Positions 1 through 8,484 are shown, counted from the first letter of the stretch. The stretch: 64,000 nt of DNA from Massilia sp. METH4 (GCF_037094685.1 NZ_CP146614.1:5332001-5396000), one strand, 5' to 3'. A program made the numbers and translations. The notes: generated from the letters alone by a model not told the origin.

Positions 1-137
1 ACGGTCACGCCGGTGGGCATCGCGCCATCGAAGCGTGCCACGCGTTCGAGCTTGCCCACGGTCGGAATCTTTTCAGCCGCGCCGGCGTTGCCGGCCAGCG
101 CGAGCACGGCGGAAGCGATGAGAGTCAAAGCCTTCAT
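1..137 (-). CDS. SMP-30/MRJP-like (L-dopachrome tautomerase-related) protein, N-terminal part
   Basis: Only the first 45 codons lie in the window; the gene continues off the left edge. The visible protein starts MKALTLIASAVLALAGNAGA, a clear cleavable signal peptide, so the product is exported. The following residues (KLERVARFDGAMPTGVT) match the start of the major-royal-jelly/SMP-30-like beta-propeller proteins annotated as gluconolactonase or L-dopachrome tautomerase-related. The start lies 11 bases after the stop of the alcohol dehydrogenase gene on the same strand, so the two are probably co-transcribed. The enzymatic substrate cannot be told from this fragment; the family call rests on one short motif. 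Confidence 0.6.
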   Translation of the reverse strand, partial: MKALTLIASAVLALAGNAGAAEKIPTVGKLERVARFDGAMPTGVT

Positions 138-148
138 GACTGCCTCGC

Positions 149-1156
149 TCAGAAACCGGCCAGCACGATCTTGCCGCGCGCCCTGCCGCCTTCGATGATC
201 GCGTGGGCACGGCGCAGGTTCGCCGCATCGATCTTGCCGAGGTGCTCGCCCACCGTCGTCTTCAGCGCGCCCATGTCGACCAGCGACGCCACGCGGTCGA
301 GGATCTCGCGCTGGCGCACCATGTCGGCCGTCTCGTACATCGAGCGGGTGAACATCAGTTCCCAGTGCAGCGAGATGCTCTTGCGCTTGAGCGGCATCGC
401 GTCGAGCGTGGCGGGGTCGTCGATCAGCGCGAACTGGCCCTGCGGCGCAAGCATCTCGACGATGTCCGGGTAATGGTGGTCGGTATGGGTCAGGCTGATG
501 ACGATGTCCGCGAATTCGTGGCCCAGTGCCTGCAGCTGCGGCTTCATCGCCTTCGAGTGATCGATCACTTCATGGGCCCCCGCCGCACGCACCCACTCGG
601 CGGTCTCGGGCCGGGAGGCGGTGCCGATCACGGTCACTCCGGTCAGCTTGCGCGCCAGCTGCGTGAGGATCGAGCCCACCCCGCCGGCAGCGCCGATGAC
701 GACCATCACGCGGCCATGGCCACCTTGCTCGGGCACCTTCAGGCGGTCGAACAGCAGTTCCCAGGCCGTCAGCGACGTCAGGGGCAGCGCGGCGGCGTCG
801 GAGAAGGCCAGCGTCTTCGGCTTGTGGCCGACGATGCGCTCGTCGACCAGGTGCAATTCGCTGTAGGAGCCCGGGCGCGTCAGCGAGCCGGCGTAATACA
901 CTTCGTCGCCCGGCTGGAAGGCGGTGACTTCCGCACCCACGGCTTCCACGATGCCGGCCGCATCCCAGCCCAGCACGCGCGGCCCGGTAACGGCCGCGCC
1001 GCGGCGCACCTTGGTGTCGACCGGGTTCACGGATACGGCGTGCACGCGCACCAGCACGTCGCGCGGACCAGGCGTGGGATCGGGCAACTCCATGTCGACC
1101 AGCGATTCCGGGTTCTCGATCGGCAGGCCATGCCGGGTGTAGACGATTGCTTTCAC
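149..1156 (-). CDS. zinc-binding alcohol dehydrogenase family protein (MDR)
   Basis: 335-residue medium-chain dehydrogenase/reductase, likely a cytosolic NADPH-dependent quinone or aldehyde reductase of the adh_fam_1 group. The N-terminal GroES-like half holds VNPVDTKVR and the conserved GWDAAGIVEAVG. The Rossmann half has GAAGGVGS at about residues 158-165 for NADP binding. The Cys/His zinc ligands of true alcohol dehydrogenases are not evident, as is usual in this subgroup despite its name. It is the first gene of a short minus-strand unit with the exported MRJP-like gene, and is transcribed away from the LysR regulator at 1250, which is its probable controller. Substrate unknown. Confidence 0.85.
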   Translation of the reverse strand: MKAIVYTRHGLPIENPESLVDMELPDPTPGPRDVLVRVHAVSVNPVDTKVRRGAAVTGPRVLGWDAAGIVEAVGAEVTAFQPGDEVYYAGSLTRPGSYSELHLVDERIVGHKPKTLAFSDAAALPLTSLTAWELLFDRLKVPEQGGHGRVMVVIGAAGGVGSILTQLARKLTGVTVIGTASRPETAEWVRAAGAHEVIDHSKAMKPQLQALGHEFADIVISLTHTDHHYPDIVEMLAPQGQFALIDDPATLDAMPLKRKSISLHWELMFTRSMYETADMVRQREILDRVASLVDMGALKTTVGEHLGKIDAANLRRAHAIIEGGRARGKIVLAGF

Positions 1157-1190
1157 TGTTGTTCTCCGGTTGGGTTAAGTTGCACTCATC

Positions 1191-1226
1191 ATATGGCTGC
1201 GCCGGCAATGGAAAAACCCATATAAT
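1191..1226. promoter_or_regulatory. Divergent promoter/possible LysR operator
   Basis: The 93-base gap between the dehydrogenase and LysR genes holds an inverted pair ATATGG (1191-1196) and CCATAT (1218-1223), and a perfect TATAAT at 1221-1226, 24 bases before the regulator start. Placement between divergent genes is typical for LysR-type operators; the binding role is inference. Confidence 0.35.
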
Positions 1227-1249
1227 CGGGAAGCACTTTCACTCCTCGA

Positions 1250-2167
1250 ATGAAAATGGTCCGCTTCGAAGACTTGTCCCTGTTCGTCCGCACCGCCGCC
1301 TGCGGCAGTTTCACCAAGGCCGCGCGCGAGGCCAACCTGCTGCCAGGCCAGGTCAGCGCCGCCATCATGCGGCTGGAACGGGACCTCGAGATCCGCCTGT
1401 TCGCCCGGTCCACGCGCAGCCTGCGGCTGACCGACGAGGGCGAGCGCTACCTGCCGTATGCGAAGGAAGCGCTCGACCTGCTGCACAGCGGGCGCGATGA
1501 ACTGCGCCGCCATGACGACGTGCTGTCGGGCACCCTGCAGATCGCGGCGCCATCGGACTTCGGCCGCAACGTGCTGCTGCCCTGGCTGACGGACTTCCGC
1601 CGCCGGCATCCGAAGCTCGAGCTGCGCGTGCAGTTTGCCGACCAGCTGACGGACGTGTTCCGCGACCCCGTCGATATCGCCCTGCGTTACGGAAGCGTCG
1701 ATGATGCCAGTTTCGTGGCACTGCCCGTCGCCCCGCAGAACCGGCGCGTGCTGGTGGCCTCGCCGGCTTACCTCGAGCAATGCGGCGAGCCACGCTCCCT
1801 GGACGAGCTGCCGCGGCATTCCTGCCTGCTGTGGCATATGGATGGACGGCTGTACGACAAGTGGGGTTTTCCGGCCGAGAAGGGCCGCCGCACCGTGCAG
1901 GTGAAAGGCGTGCTCGCCAGCAACGATGCCGACGTGGTACGGCGCTGGGCCATTGCGGGCGATGGGATCGCCTACAAATCGTGGCTGGACGTGCACGGCG
2001 ACGTGCGTGCCGGGCGGCTCGCCGTCGTGCTGCCGGCGCAGCCGGGCGAAGCGGCGCCCCTGCAGCTGATCTGCCCGCACCGGCGCCAGTTCTCACCGGC
2101 GGTGCGGCAGTTGCACGGGCTGTTGACGGAGCGCTGCGCGCAGCTCGGCGGCCCGCCGCCACCGTGA
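1250..2167 (+). CDS. LysR family transcriptional regulator
   Basis: 305 residues, the usual family length. The N-terminal winged helix-turn-helix (about residues 3-62) reads FEDLSLFVRTAACGSFTKAA, then a linker and a periplasmic-binding-like effector domain (about 90-295) with LQIAAPSDFGRNVLLPWL. It resembles the AaeR/DmlR-type LysR proteins often found next to dehydrogenases. A second in-frame ATG two codons downstream is an alternative start. It lies divergent from the dehydrogenase at 149-1156 and probably controls that gene and itself through the 93-base gap. The effector is unknown. Confidence 0.9.
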   Translation: MKMVRFEDLSLFVRTAACGSFTKAAREANLLPGQVSAAIMRLERDLEIRLFARSTRSLRLTDEGERYLPYAKEALDLLHSGRDELRRHDDVLSGTLQIAAPSDFGRNVLLPWLTDFRRRHPKLELRVQFADQLTDVFRDPVDIALRYGSVDDASFVALPVAPQNRRVLVASPAYLEQCGEPRSLDELPRHSCLLWHMDGRLYDKWGFPAEKGRRTVQVKGVLASNDADVVRRWAIAGDGIAYKSWLDVHGDVRAGRLAVVLPAQPGEAAPLQLICPHRRQFSPAVRQLHGLLTERCAQLGGPPPP

Positions 2168-2186
2168 CGCGCGCGCCCGCGCCGCC

Positions 2187-2585
2187 TCACAAGTGCCGGA
2201 CTTCGGCCGGCGGCGTGTCCCAGTTATCGTTCTTGCCGTCCAGGTAGGTGATCGGCGCCGCAGCCAGTTCTTCCGCCGTCGCGTCATCGAGGCAGGTGAC
2301 ATTGACCGCATAAAATTCGCCCCAGCGGGGCGAACGGCCGATGCCGAACGAACGCACACCGCAATGACGGCAGAACAGGTGCCGGTCGGTTTTCGTGGCG
2401 AACTGGTACAGGGTCAGCGCCTCCTCTCCGGCCAGCAGCCGGAACGCCGCCGGGTCGACGATGGCCGGCCAGAAGCGCACCTTCACGCAAATCGAGCAAT
2501 TGCAGCGCAGCGTGCCGCGCGACAGGTCGATGTCGGCCTCGAACCGGACCGCGCCGCAGTGGCAGCTGCCGTGGTAGGTCTTCAC
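2187..2585 (-). CDS. GFA family protein (glutathione-dependent formaldehyde-activating enzyme-like)
   Basis: 132-residue zinc-binding protein of the GFA/CENP-V fold. The cysteine ligands are visible: C8-x-C10 near the N-terminus, CNCSIC (C29, C31, C34) and the pair in FCRHCG. Family members bind zinc and some act on S-hydroxymethylglutathione; most are uncharacterised, so the substrate stays open. The start is GTG with a GGAAG ribosome site in front, and it overlaps the stop of the upstream GNAT gene by four bases (GTGA), which points to translational coupling. It ends 19 bases from the LysR gene on the other strand. Confidence 0.85.
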   Translation of the reverse strand: MKTYHGSCHCGAVRFEADIDLSRGTLRCNCSICVKVRFWPAIVDPAAFRLLAGEEALTLYQFATKTDRHLFCRHCGVRSFGIGRSPRWGEFYAVNVTCLDDATAEELAAAPITYLDGKNDNWDTPPAEVRHL

Positions 2586-3037
2586 TGCCCGCTTCCTTCC
2601 GCCGCCGCGGCGGCAAGCGTCATCCTGTCGTAGGTCACCTCATGGCCGCCATACGGGCGCACGGTCTGGCCTGCCACGACGAAGCCATGGCGCGCGTAGA
2701 AGCGTCGGGCGCCGGCATTCGAATGCGCAACGTGCAACGACATGCCGGGCGTGCGCACCGCATCGAGCAGTTTCGCGCCCACACCGTTGCCGCGCGCCCC
2801 GTCGGCCACGAACAGGGCCCGCAAGTGGCCGCCCCATGTCGCGGCGAAGCCTAGCACCCCGCCATCGTCGAACACGAGCACGTCGGACTCGTCGAAGGCC
2901 TGGCGCAGCGTAGGGTCTTCCTCCAGCGGGGTGATCGTGAAGTTGCCCGGCTCGAAGGCCAGTTCCGCAAGCCTGGCATCCCGGTAGATGCGGCAGACCG
3001 CCGGGAAGTCGGCAGCCGTGAAGGGGCGTACGGTCAT
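2582..3037 (-). CDS. GNAT family N-acetyltransferase
   Basis: 151 residues from the ATG at 3037, chosen because GGAGA lies just upstream and the protein then begins [20 protein letters not shown], the normal GNAT beginning. The acetyl-CoA loop ([17 protein letters not shown]) and the late [13 protein letters not shown] motif are both present. The acceptor substrate cannot be told. The gene is coupled to the downstream GFA gene by a four-base overlap. Confidence 0.85.
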   Translation of the reverse strand: MTVRPFTAADFPAVCRIYRDARLAELAFEPGNFTITPLEEDPTLRQAFDESDVLVFDDGGVLGFAATWGGHLRALFVADGARGNGVGAKLLDAVRTPGMSLHVAHSNAGARRFYARHGFVVAGQTVRPYGGHEVTYDRMTLAAAAAEGSGQ

Positions 3038-3065
3038 GTGCGTGTCTCCATGCACGCAGCATACC

Positions 3066-3365
3066 TCATCTGTCCCGGCGCGGCAGCGACAGCCCGGCGG
3101 GCATCGCATCCCACCGGTTGCGCCGGTGCTCCACGGCGTCGGGATCCACTTCGAGCACCACGCTTTCGATCTCGCGCGCCAGATCCGGCACCGGCTCGCC
3201 GGCCAGTTCCCTGGCGATGGCCAGGGCCTTTGCCAGGCCGTAGCCGTATTTCTCCGTGAGCAGGCCCGCCAGTTCGCGGGTCTCGGCGCCGCGCGCCACG
3301 TCCTTCAGCCGGTTCGCGCCGTAGCGGCGCAACTCGGCCAGCACTCTCTCCTGTAGCTCATCCAT
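3066..3365 (-). CDS. hypothetical protein
   Basis: 99 residues starting MDELQERVLAELRRYGANRL, with a strong AGGAGGTGG ribosome site before the ATG at 3365. It is a soluble, charged, mostly helical protein with no membrane segment or signal peptide. I do not recognise a family. Its start sits next to the relic of an alpha/beta hydrolase on the opposite strand, so it may have arrived together with the deletion that removed the front of that hydrolase. The good ribosome site and clean codon use support a real gene. Confidence 0.6.
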   Translation of the reverse strand: MDELQERVLAELRRYGANRLKDVARGAETRELAGLLTEKYGYGLAKALAIARELAGEPVPDLAREIESVVLEVDPDAVEHRRNRWDAMPAGLSLPRRDR

Positions 3366-3427
3366 CGGTCCACCTCCTCCTGGAGGGGGTATCTTGGCGG
3401 CGCCGTGCCACGATCGGCGCACGGCTG

Positions 3428-3601
3428 GATCCGTATCCAAGCGTATCGGCCCGGCAAGCGCACACATGCGATTGCAAGAAGTTCACCGGCAGATACGAAC
3501 ATCGCCAGCTCGGCGGCGGCATCGGGCACAACCTGCCGCAGGAGGCGCCGGGGGACTTCGCGCAGGCGATCCTCGATGTCGGCCGATGGCTCAGCGCGTG
3601 A
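3428..3601 (+). pseudogene. alpha/beta hydrolase, C-terminal remnant
   Basis: Reading this frame gives a peptide with FTGRYEHRQL, GGGIGHNLPQEAP and FAQAILDVGRWLSA before a TGA at 3599-3601. This is the normal end of an alpha/beta hydrolase, including the catalytic-His loop (GIGHNLPQEAP). No start codon, nucleophile elbow or upstream core is present; the sequence before it belongs to the head of the 99-residue minus-strand gene. The front of the ancestral gene, roughly 200 codons or more, is therefore gone. Its stop overlaps the stop region of the epimerase remnant on the other strand, which looks like the original tail-to-tail arrangement. Confidence 0.6.
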
Positions 3602-3959
3602 CGGGTGCAACGGCCCGTGCATCGGCCCTGGTGGCCGGAATGCAGTCCAGCCCCATGAGCGTGCGCTCCACCGCCACGTCGAGCGGGGTATGCGGTTCGG
3701 CGCCCAGCTCGGCGACGAGCCGCGCATTGTCCAGCCGCAGCGGCACGCGCCACAGGTAACGCATCTCCAGCAGCTCGCGCATGGTCTCATGGAAGGGTGC
3801 CGCCAGCCGTACCAGCCACCAGGGGAAGGCGGTAATGGCGGCTTTCTGTCCATGGCCGGCCGCCACGCGCTGGATCGCCAGTGCCATCGCGGTGCCGTCG
3901 GCGTCCCAGTGGCCGCCGAAGTGGAAACGCAGGCGCTCTCCGCGCACGCGGAGGTCGGC
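3591..3959 (-). pseudogene. NAD-dependent epimerase/dehydratase, C-terminal remnant
   Basis: About 122 codons ending at TGA 3593-3591. The peptide contains AFPWWLVRLAAPFHETMREL, LEMRYLWRVPLRLDN and AELGAEPHTPLDVAVERTL, the usual tail of NmrA/SDR-a type epimerases. The Rossmann N-terminal half with the NAD-binding glycine motif is absent; the frame upstream runs into the tail of the GNAT gene ending at 3979. No ribosome site or plausible start was found. It is read as a deletion relic. Confidence 0.65.
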
Positions 3960-3978
3960 GCCGGCTGACGGGCAGCGC

Positions 3979-4404
3979 TCAGAACACGTGCCGCATCTCG
4001 ATATGCGGTATGCCCGCTTCGTGAAATTGCCCGCCGACCTGCTCGAAGCCGTGCGCGAGGTAGAACGGCGCCGCATGCGTTTGCGCGGACAGCACCACTT
4101 CAGGGTGGCCCCGTTCGCGCGCATGCGCCATCAGGCCCCGCAGCAGCGCGCTGCCGATGCCGGTGCCGCGCGCGTCTTTCATGACCGCCATCCGGCCGAT
4201 ATGCCCGTCGGGCAGCAGCCGCCCGGTGCCGACGGGAGTGCCGGCCGCGTCATAGGCGACGGCGTGCAGGCAGACGGCGTCCTTCTCGTCCATTTCGATC
4301 TCGGGCGGCACATTCTGCTCCCGCACGAAGACGGCGATGCGGATCACCTGCGCATCGGCGCTGAGCGTGGCCCAGTCGCCGTAACGGATTTGATGGGACT
4401 TCAT
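3979..4404 (-). CDS. GNAT family N-acetyltransferase
   Basis: 141 residues from the ATG at 4404. It shows an ElaA/YjcF-like GNAT layout: FVREQNVPPEIEMDEKD near residue 28, then HIGRMAVMKDARGTGIGSAL as the acetyl-CoA binding motif, and HAAPFYLAHGFEQVG near the end. It is the last gene of the Dabb-SDR-CurA-GNAT minus-strand run, 11 bases after the CurA-like gene, so probably co-transcribed. The acceptor is unknown. Confidence 0.85.
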   Translation of the reverse strand: MKSHQIRYGDWATLSADAQVIRIAVFVREQNVPPEIEMDEKDAVCLHAVAYDAAGTPVGTGRLLPDGHIGRMAVMKDARGTGIGSALLRGLMAHARERGHPEVVLSAQTHAAPFYLAHGFEQVGGQFHEAGIPHIEMRHVF

Positions 4405-4415
4405 GCTTGCCTCGC

Positions 4416-5414
4416 TCACACCAGTTTCACCAGCTGCTTGCCGACATTGCGGCCTTTCAGGAGGCCGATGAAGGCCTCCGGCGCCGAGGCCAGCCCTTGC
4501 GATACCGTCTCGCGGTACTTGAGCTGGCCCGCCGCGACGAGCGAGCCCAGCTCCGCCAGGCCCTGCGGCCAGCAGTCGAGGTGCTCGGTGACGATGAAGC
4601 CGCGCAGCGTGATGCGGTTCTTCAGCAGCACGCGCACGCTGCGCAGCGGGATGTCCTCGCCGTTGTACCCGGCGATCATGCCGCACAGCGCCACGCGGGC
4701 GAACGGATTGGTGCGCGCCAGGGCCGTGTCGAACACGGGGCCGCCCACGTTCTCGAAGATGCCGTCGATGCCGTCGGGCGCCGCCGCCTTCAGGTCGCCA
4801 CGCAGGTCGCCGCCCCGATAATCGACGCAGGCATCGAAGCCCAGTTCGCGCACCACGTAGTCGCACTTTTCCGGCCCGCCGGCAATGCCGACGGCGCGGC
4901 AGCCGCGCAGTTTCGCCAGTTGCCCGACCACGCTGCCGACCGCGCCGCTGGCAGCCGACACGCAGACCGTCTGGCCCGGCTGCAATTCCAGGATACGGTT
5001 CAGCCCATACCAGGCCGTCATGCCCGGCATGCCCACGACGCCGAGATAGGCCGACAGCGGCACGGCCGAGGTGTCCAGCTTGCGCAGCCCGGCGCCGTCG
5101 GACACGGCCATTTCCGCCCAGCCTCCCATCGCCGCCACGAAGTCGCCTTCGCGGAACGACGGGTGCCGGGAGGCGACGACTTCGCCCACCGTGCCGCCGA
5201 TCATGGTCTCATCGAGCGGCTGCGGCGCCGCATAACTGCGCGCGTCGTCCATCCGCCCGCGCATATAGGGGTCCAGCGACAGGTAGTGGTTGCGGATCAG
5301 GAGCTGGCCGTCGGCCAGTTCGGGTAGCGGCACGGTCTCGAGCCGGAACAAGTCTGGCGTCACTTCGCCCTGGGGCCGTGCGGCCAGCACGATTCTCTGG
5401 TACGTATTGTTCAT
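4416..5414 (-). CDS. curA: NADP-dependent oxidoreductase, CurA/leukotriene B4 dehydrogenase-like
   Basis: 332 residues from ATG 5414 (MNNTYQRIVLAARPQGE), placed 13 bases after the SDR stop. It is a zinc-free MDR reductase of alkenals and alkenones: it has the LSLDPYMRGRM signature near residue 45, VSAASGAVGSVVGQLAKLRG as the NADPH Rossmann motif near 150-170, and IFENVGG and CGMIAGYN later. Known relatives reduce the double bond of curcumin, 15-oxo-prostaglandins or 4-hydroxynonenal using NADPH. Together with the SDR and Dabb genes it suggests a small operon for reducing or breaking down a ketone or enone, which is inference. Confidence 0.85.
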   Translation of the reverse strand: MNNTYQRIVLAARPQGEVTPDLFRLETVPLPELADGQLLIRNHYLSLDPYMRGRMDDARSYAAPQPLDETMIGGTVGEVVASRHPSFREGDFVAAMGGWAEMAVSDGAGLRKLDTSAVPLSAYLGVVGMPGMTAWYGLNRILELQPGQTVCVSAASGAVGSVVGQLAKLRGCRAVGIAGGPEKCDYVVRELGFDACVDYRGGDLRGDLKAAAPDGIDGIFENVGGPVFDTALARTNPFARVALCGMIAGYNGEDIPLRSVRVLLKNRITLRGFIVTEHLDCWPQGLAELGSLVAAGQLKYRETVSQGLASAPEAFIGLLKGRNVGKQLVKLV

Positions 5415-5427
5415 TGTTTCCACACTT

Positions 5428-6207
5428 TCAGACGGCGGAGACACCGCCGTCGATGGCGAGGATCTGGCCGGTGATGTGCCGCCCGGCGCGCGAGGCGAAC
5501 AGCACGACGGCGCCCTTCAGGTCGTCGTCGCCGCCCAGGCGGCCCAGCGGCGCATCGGCTGCCAGCCGCTCGCCCATTTCATTCAACAGGCCGTGCGTCA
5601 TCTTCGACGGGAAAAAGCCCGGCGCGATGGCGTTCACGTTGATGCCGTAGGCACCCCACTCGCCGGCCAGCGTGCGCGTGAAATTCACGATCGCGCCCTT
5701 GGACGTGTTGTAGGCCAGCGTCTTCATCGTGCCCGGCGGGTTGCCGGCCAGGCCGGCGATCGAGGCGACGTTGACGATGCTGCCCGCGCGGCGCGGGATC
5801 ATCGAGCGCCGGCCGACCGCTTGCGTGAGCAGGAAGACGCCGCGCACGTTCAGGTTCATCACCTTGTCCCACGCTTCCAGTGGAGTATCCTCGGCTGGTG
5901 CCGCCCAACCCGCGCCAGCGTTGTTGACCAGGATGTCGACCTGACCGAGCCTGTCCATGGCCGCCTGCGCGAGCGCATCGGCCGCGGCCGGGTCGGCCAG
6001 GTCGGCTACCGCGGCGTGCGCGGCGATGCCTTGCGCCCGCAGTGCCGCCACGGCTTCGTCGAGCCCCGCCTGCTTGCGGGCGCTGATGAGTACCGTGGCG
6101 CCCTGCTCGCCCAGCGCCATGGCCAGTTGCAGGCCGAGCCCGCGCGAGCCGCCCGTGACCAGGGCGGTCTTGCCCTCCAGGCTGAACAGCTCGCGCACCG
6201 AGGTCAC
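5428..6207 (-). CDS. SDR family oxidoreductase
   Basis: 259-residue classical short-chain dehydrogenase. TGGSRGLG (about 18-25) binds the cofactor, NNAGAG follows at about 92, the catalytic Ser is in NVASIAG and the YxxxK pair is in AYNTSKGA. It ends with the usual TGQILAIDGG. It resembles gluconate 5-dehydrogenase/3-oxoacyl reductase-like enzymes; the substrate is not fixed by sequence. It sits between the Dabb protein (15-base gap) and the CurA-like reductase (13-base gap), same strand, clearly one operon. Confidence 0.9.
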   Translation of the reverse strand: MTSVRELFSLEGKTALVTGGSRGLGLQLAMALGEQGATVLISARKQAGLDEAVAALRAQGIAAHAAVADLADPAAADALAQAAMDRLGQVDILVNNAGAGWAAPAEDTPLEAWDKVMNLNVRGVFLLTQAVGRRSMIPRRAGSIVNVASIAGLAGNPPGTMKTLAYNTSKGAIVNFTRTLAGEWGAYGINVNAIAPGFFPSKMTHGLLNEMGERLAADAPLGRLGGDDDLKGAVVLFASRAGRHITGQILAIDGGVSAV

Positions 6208-6222
6208 GCCGCACCTCTCATG

Positions 6223-6525
6223 CTAGACCTCGTAGTCCATGCACTGGCGCCCTTCGCGCACGGTGGCGATGAAGGGTTTCAGCGCCACGTGCTGCGGATG
6301 GTCGAGGTAGGCGTCCAGCGCGGCCTTGTCGGCGAACTCGGAATACAGCACCACGTCATACGTTGCCTCCAGGCCCGGCTGGGCCAGCGCCACTTCGAAC
6401 TTGCCCATGCCCGGTACGAGGCCGATGCACGCGTCCAGCAACTCCTTCACCTTGCGCGCATTGGTGGCGCGGTCGGCGCCTTCGGCCTCGTCCTTCAGCT
6501 TCCACATCACGATGTGCTTGATCAT
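6223..6525 (-). CDS. Dabb family (stress-responsive A/B barrel) protein
   Basis: 100 residues, one alpha+beta ferredoxin-like barrel domain. It begins MIKHIVMWKLKDEAEGADR and carries the usual YDVVLYSEFADKAALDAYLD and PQHVALKPFI motifs. Family members dimerise and act as small cyclases, decarboxylases or stress proteins. It is the first gene of the minus-strand operon with the SDR and CurA-like enzymes, and is transcribed away from the MFS transporter. Confidence 0.85.
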   Translation of the reverse strand: MIKHIVMWKLKDEAEGADRATNARKVKELLDACIGLVPGMGKFEVALAQPGLEATYDVVLYSEFADKAALDAYLDHPQHVALKPFIATVREGRQCMDYEV

Positions 6526-6610
6526 TCGGGCATCCTTGCTGTTTGCTTAATTGTACAAGCGCGCGAGGATACCACAGCGCCGCCGGGCCGCCGCCGGCGC
6601 CTCCTCTTGC

Positions 6611-6652
6611 GTAAGTTTCGTGTAAGTTTCATGAAAGAATCGCGTAAGGTTC
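6611..6652 (+). promoter_or_regulatory. Three helically phased GTAAG(T/G)TTC repeats
   Basis: GTAAGTTTC occurs at 6611-6619 and 6622-6630, and GTAAGGTTC at 6644-6652; the spacings are 11 and 22 bases, one and two helical turns. GTAAG-N6-GTAAG direct repeats of this kind are typical of OmpR/PhoB-type response-regulator sites. They lie about 100 bases before the MFS transporter start. The regulator is not in the window; role inferred. Confidence 0.45.
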
Positions 6653-6749
6653 GGCGCCCACACTCGATCGGCCAACACAATAACCGGGCCCGACCCGGAC
6701 GGCACCGGACTGCAACGATAGGCACACCGATAAACTGGAGACTACTATC

Positions 6750-8450
6750 ATGGCTATCACATCTGGGACCGCGGATCCGCGGAACATGGGGGGCAAGGCC
6801 ACACCGATGACGAAGGAGGAAAAGAAGGTCATCTTCGCTTCTTCCCTCGGCACCGTGTTCGAGTGGTACGACTTCTACCTGTACGGCTCCCTCGCAACGA
6901 TCATCGCCAAGCAATTCTTCATCGGCGACCCCACCACCACCTTCATCTTCGCCCTCCTTGCCTTCGCCGCCGGCTTCATCGTGCGGCCGTTCGGCGCCAT
7001 CGTGTTCGGGCGGCTGGGCGACATGATCGGCCGTAAATACACCTTCCTGATCACGATCCTGATCATGGGCCTGTCCACCTTCATCGTGGGCCTGCTGCCG
7101 GGGCATGCGTCGATCGGCATCGCCGCGCCGATCATCCTCGTCACCCTGCGCATCCTGCAGGGGCTGGCGCTGGGTGGCGAGTATGGCGGAGCTGCCACCT
7201 ACGTGGCCGAGCACGCGCCTCACGGCAGGCGCGGCCTGTTCACCTCCTGGATCCAGACCACCGCCACGATGGGCCTGTTCCTGTCGCTGCTGGTGATCCT
7301 GGCCACGCGCACCGCCGTGGGCGAGGACGAATTCCAGGCCTGGGGCTGGCGCATTCCCTTCCTGGTGTCCGTGCTGCTGCTGGGGATTTCGGTGTGGATC
7401 CGAATGGCGATGCAGGAATCGCCCGCCTTCGCCAAGATGAAGGCCGAGGGCAAGACCTCGAAGGCGCCGCTGTCCGAAGCCTTCGGCGAATGGAAGAACC
7501 TGAAGATCGTGGTCCTGGCGCTGGTCGGCCTCACGATGGGCCAGGCCGTGGTGTGGTACACGGGCCAATTCTATGCCCTGTTCTTCATGGAAAAGACTCT
7601 GATGATCGAGTCCGCCACGGCGAACATCCTGATCGCCATCGCCCTGTTGCTGGCCACGCCGTTCTTCGTGATCTTCGGCGTGCTCTCGGACAAGGTTGGC
7701 CGCAAGTGGATCATCCTGGGCGGGTGCCTGATCGCCGCCCTGACCTACTTCCCGATCTTCAAGGCATTGACCCACTACGGCAACCCGCAACTGGAAGCGG
7801 CCCAGATCAGCGCCCCGGTGGTGGTGGTGGCCGATCCGGCATCCTGCCACTTCCTGTTCAACCCGACGGGCCAGCGCAAATTCCCATCGTCCTGCGATAT
7901 CGCCACCAGCACGCTGTCCGCCTCGGCGGTGAACTACACGCGCCAGGATGCGCCTCCGGGTACCGTCGCCAAGATCAAGGTGGGCGACAAGGAGCTGAGC
8001 TCGTTCAATGCCGTGATGACGCCGGACAACCTGAACTTCGATGCGGCCAGCAAGGCGCGCGAAACGGCCTTCAAGGCCGAGGTCACTTCCGCCATCCGCG
8101 CGGCCGGCTACCCCGCCAAGGCCGATCCCGAGCGCATCAACAAGCCGATGGTGGTGCTGCTGCTGTTTATCCTGGTGCTCTACGTGACGATGGTCTATGG
8201 CCCGATCGCCGCCATGCTCGTCGAGATGTTCCCGACCAAGATCCGCTATACCTCGATGTCGCTGCCCTACCACATCGGCAATGGCTGGTTCGGCGGCCTG
8301 CTCCCCACCACCGTGTTCGCGCTGGTGGCGTTCAAGGGCGATATCTACTACGGCCTGTGGTATCCGATCGTGGTGGCCCTGATCACCTTCATCATCGGTG
8401 CCCTGTTCGTGCGCGAGACCAAGGACCGCGACATCTACGCGGCCGACTGA
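6750..8450 (+). CDS. MHS family MFS transporter with large periplasmic insertion
   Basis: 566-residue inner-membrane proton symporter for an organic acid or osmolyte (KgtP/ProP/ShiA-like MHS group). The family start motif FEWYDFYLYGSLATI is present, then RPFGAIVFGRLGDMIGRKYT between helices 2 and 3 and GGEYGGAATYVAEHAP. Twelve hydrophobic segments can be counted. Members usually have 420-450 residues; here roughly residues 348-465 form an extra hydrophilic, Ser/Ala/Pro-rich block with two Cys (ASCHF, SSCDI) between the second-half helices, probably an exported loop. GGAG precedes the ATG. Divergent from the Dabb operon; a strong terminator follows at 8485. Substrate unknown. Confidence 0.85.
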   Translation: MAITSGTADPRNMGGKATPMTKEEKKVIFASSLGTVFEWYDFYLYGSLATIIAKQFFIGDPTTTFIFALLAFAAGFIVRPFGAIVFGRLGDMIGRKYTFLITILIMGLSTFIVGLLPGHASIGIAAPIILVTLRILQGLALGGEYGGAATYVAEHAPHGRRGLFTSWIQTTATMGLFLSLLVILATRTAVGEDEFQAWGWRIPFLVSVLLLGISVWIRMAMQESPAFAKMKAEGKTSKAPLSEAFGEWKNLKIVVLALVGLTMGQAVVWYTGQFYALFFMEKTLMIESATANILIAIALLLATPFFVIFGVLSDKVGRKWIILGGCLIAALTYFPIFKALTHYGNPQLEAAQISAPVVVVADPASCHFLFNPTGQRKFPSSCDIATSTLSASAVNYTRQDAPPGTVAKIKVGDKELSSFNAVMTPDNLNFDAASKARETAFKAEVTSAIRAAGYPAKADPERINKPMVVLLLFILVLYVTMVYGPIAAMLVEMFPTKIRYTSMSLPYHIGNGWFGGLLPTTVFALVAFKGDIYYGLWYPIVVALITFIIGALFVRETKDRDIYAAD

Positions 8451-8484
8451 TTTTCGTGAGGCGGCGTGCCGGCGCCGCATTTCC

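Noticed and set aside
3066..3467. Longer 133-residue version of the hypothetical gene
   Set aside because: The strong AGGAGG ribosome site favours ATG 3365; the extension runs antisense through the hydrolase relic.
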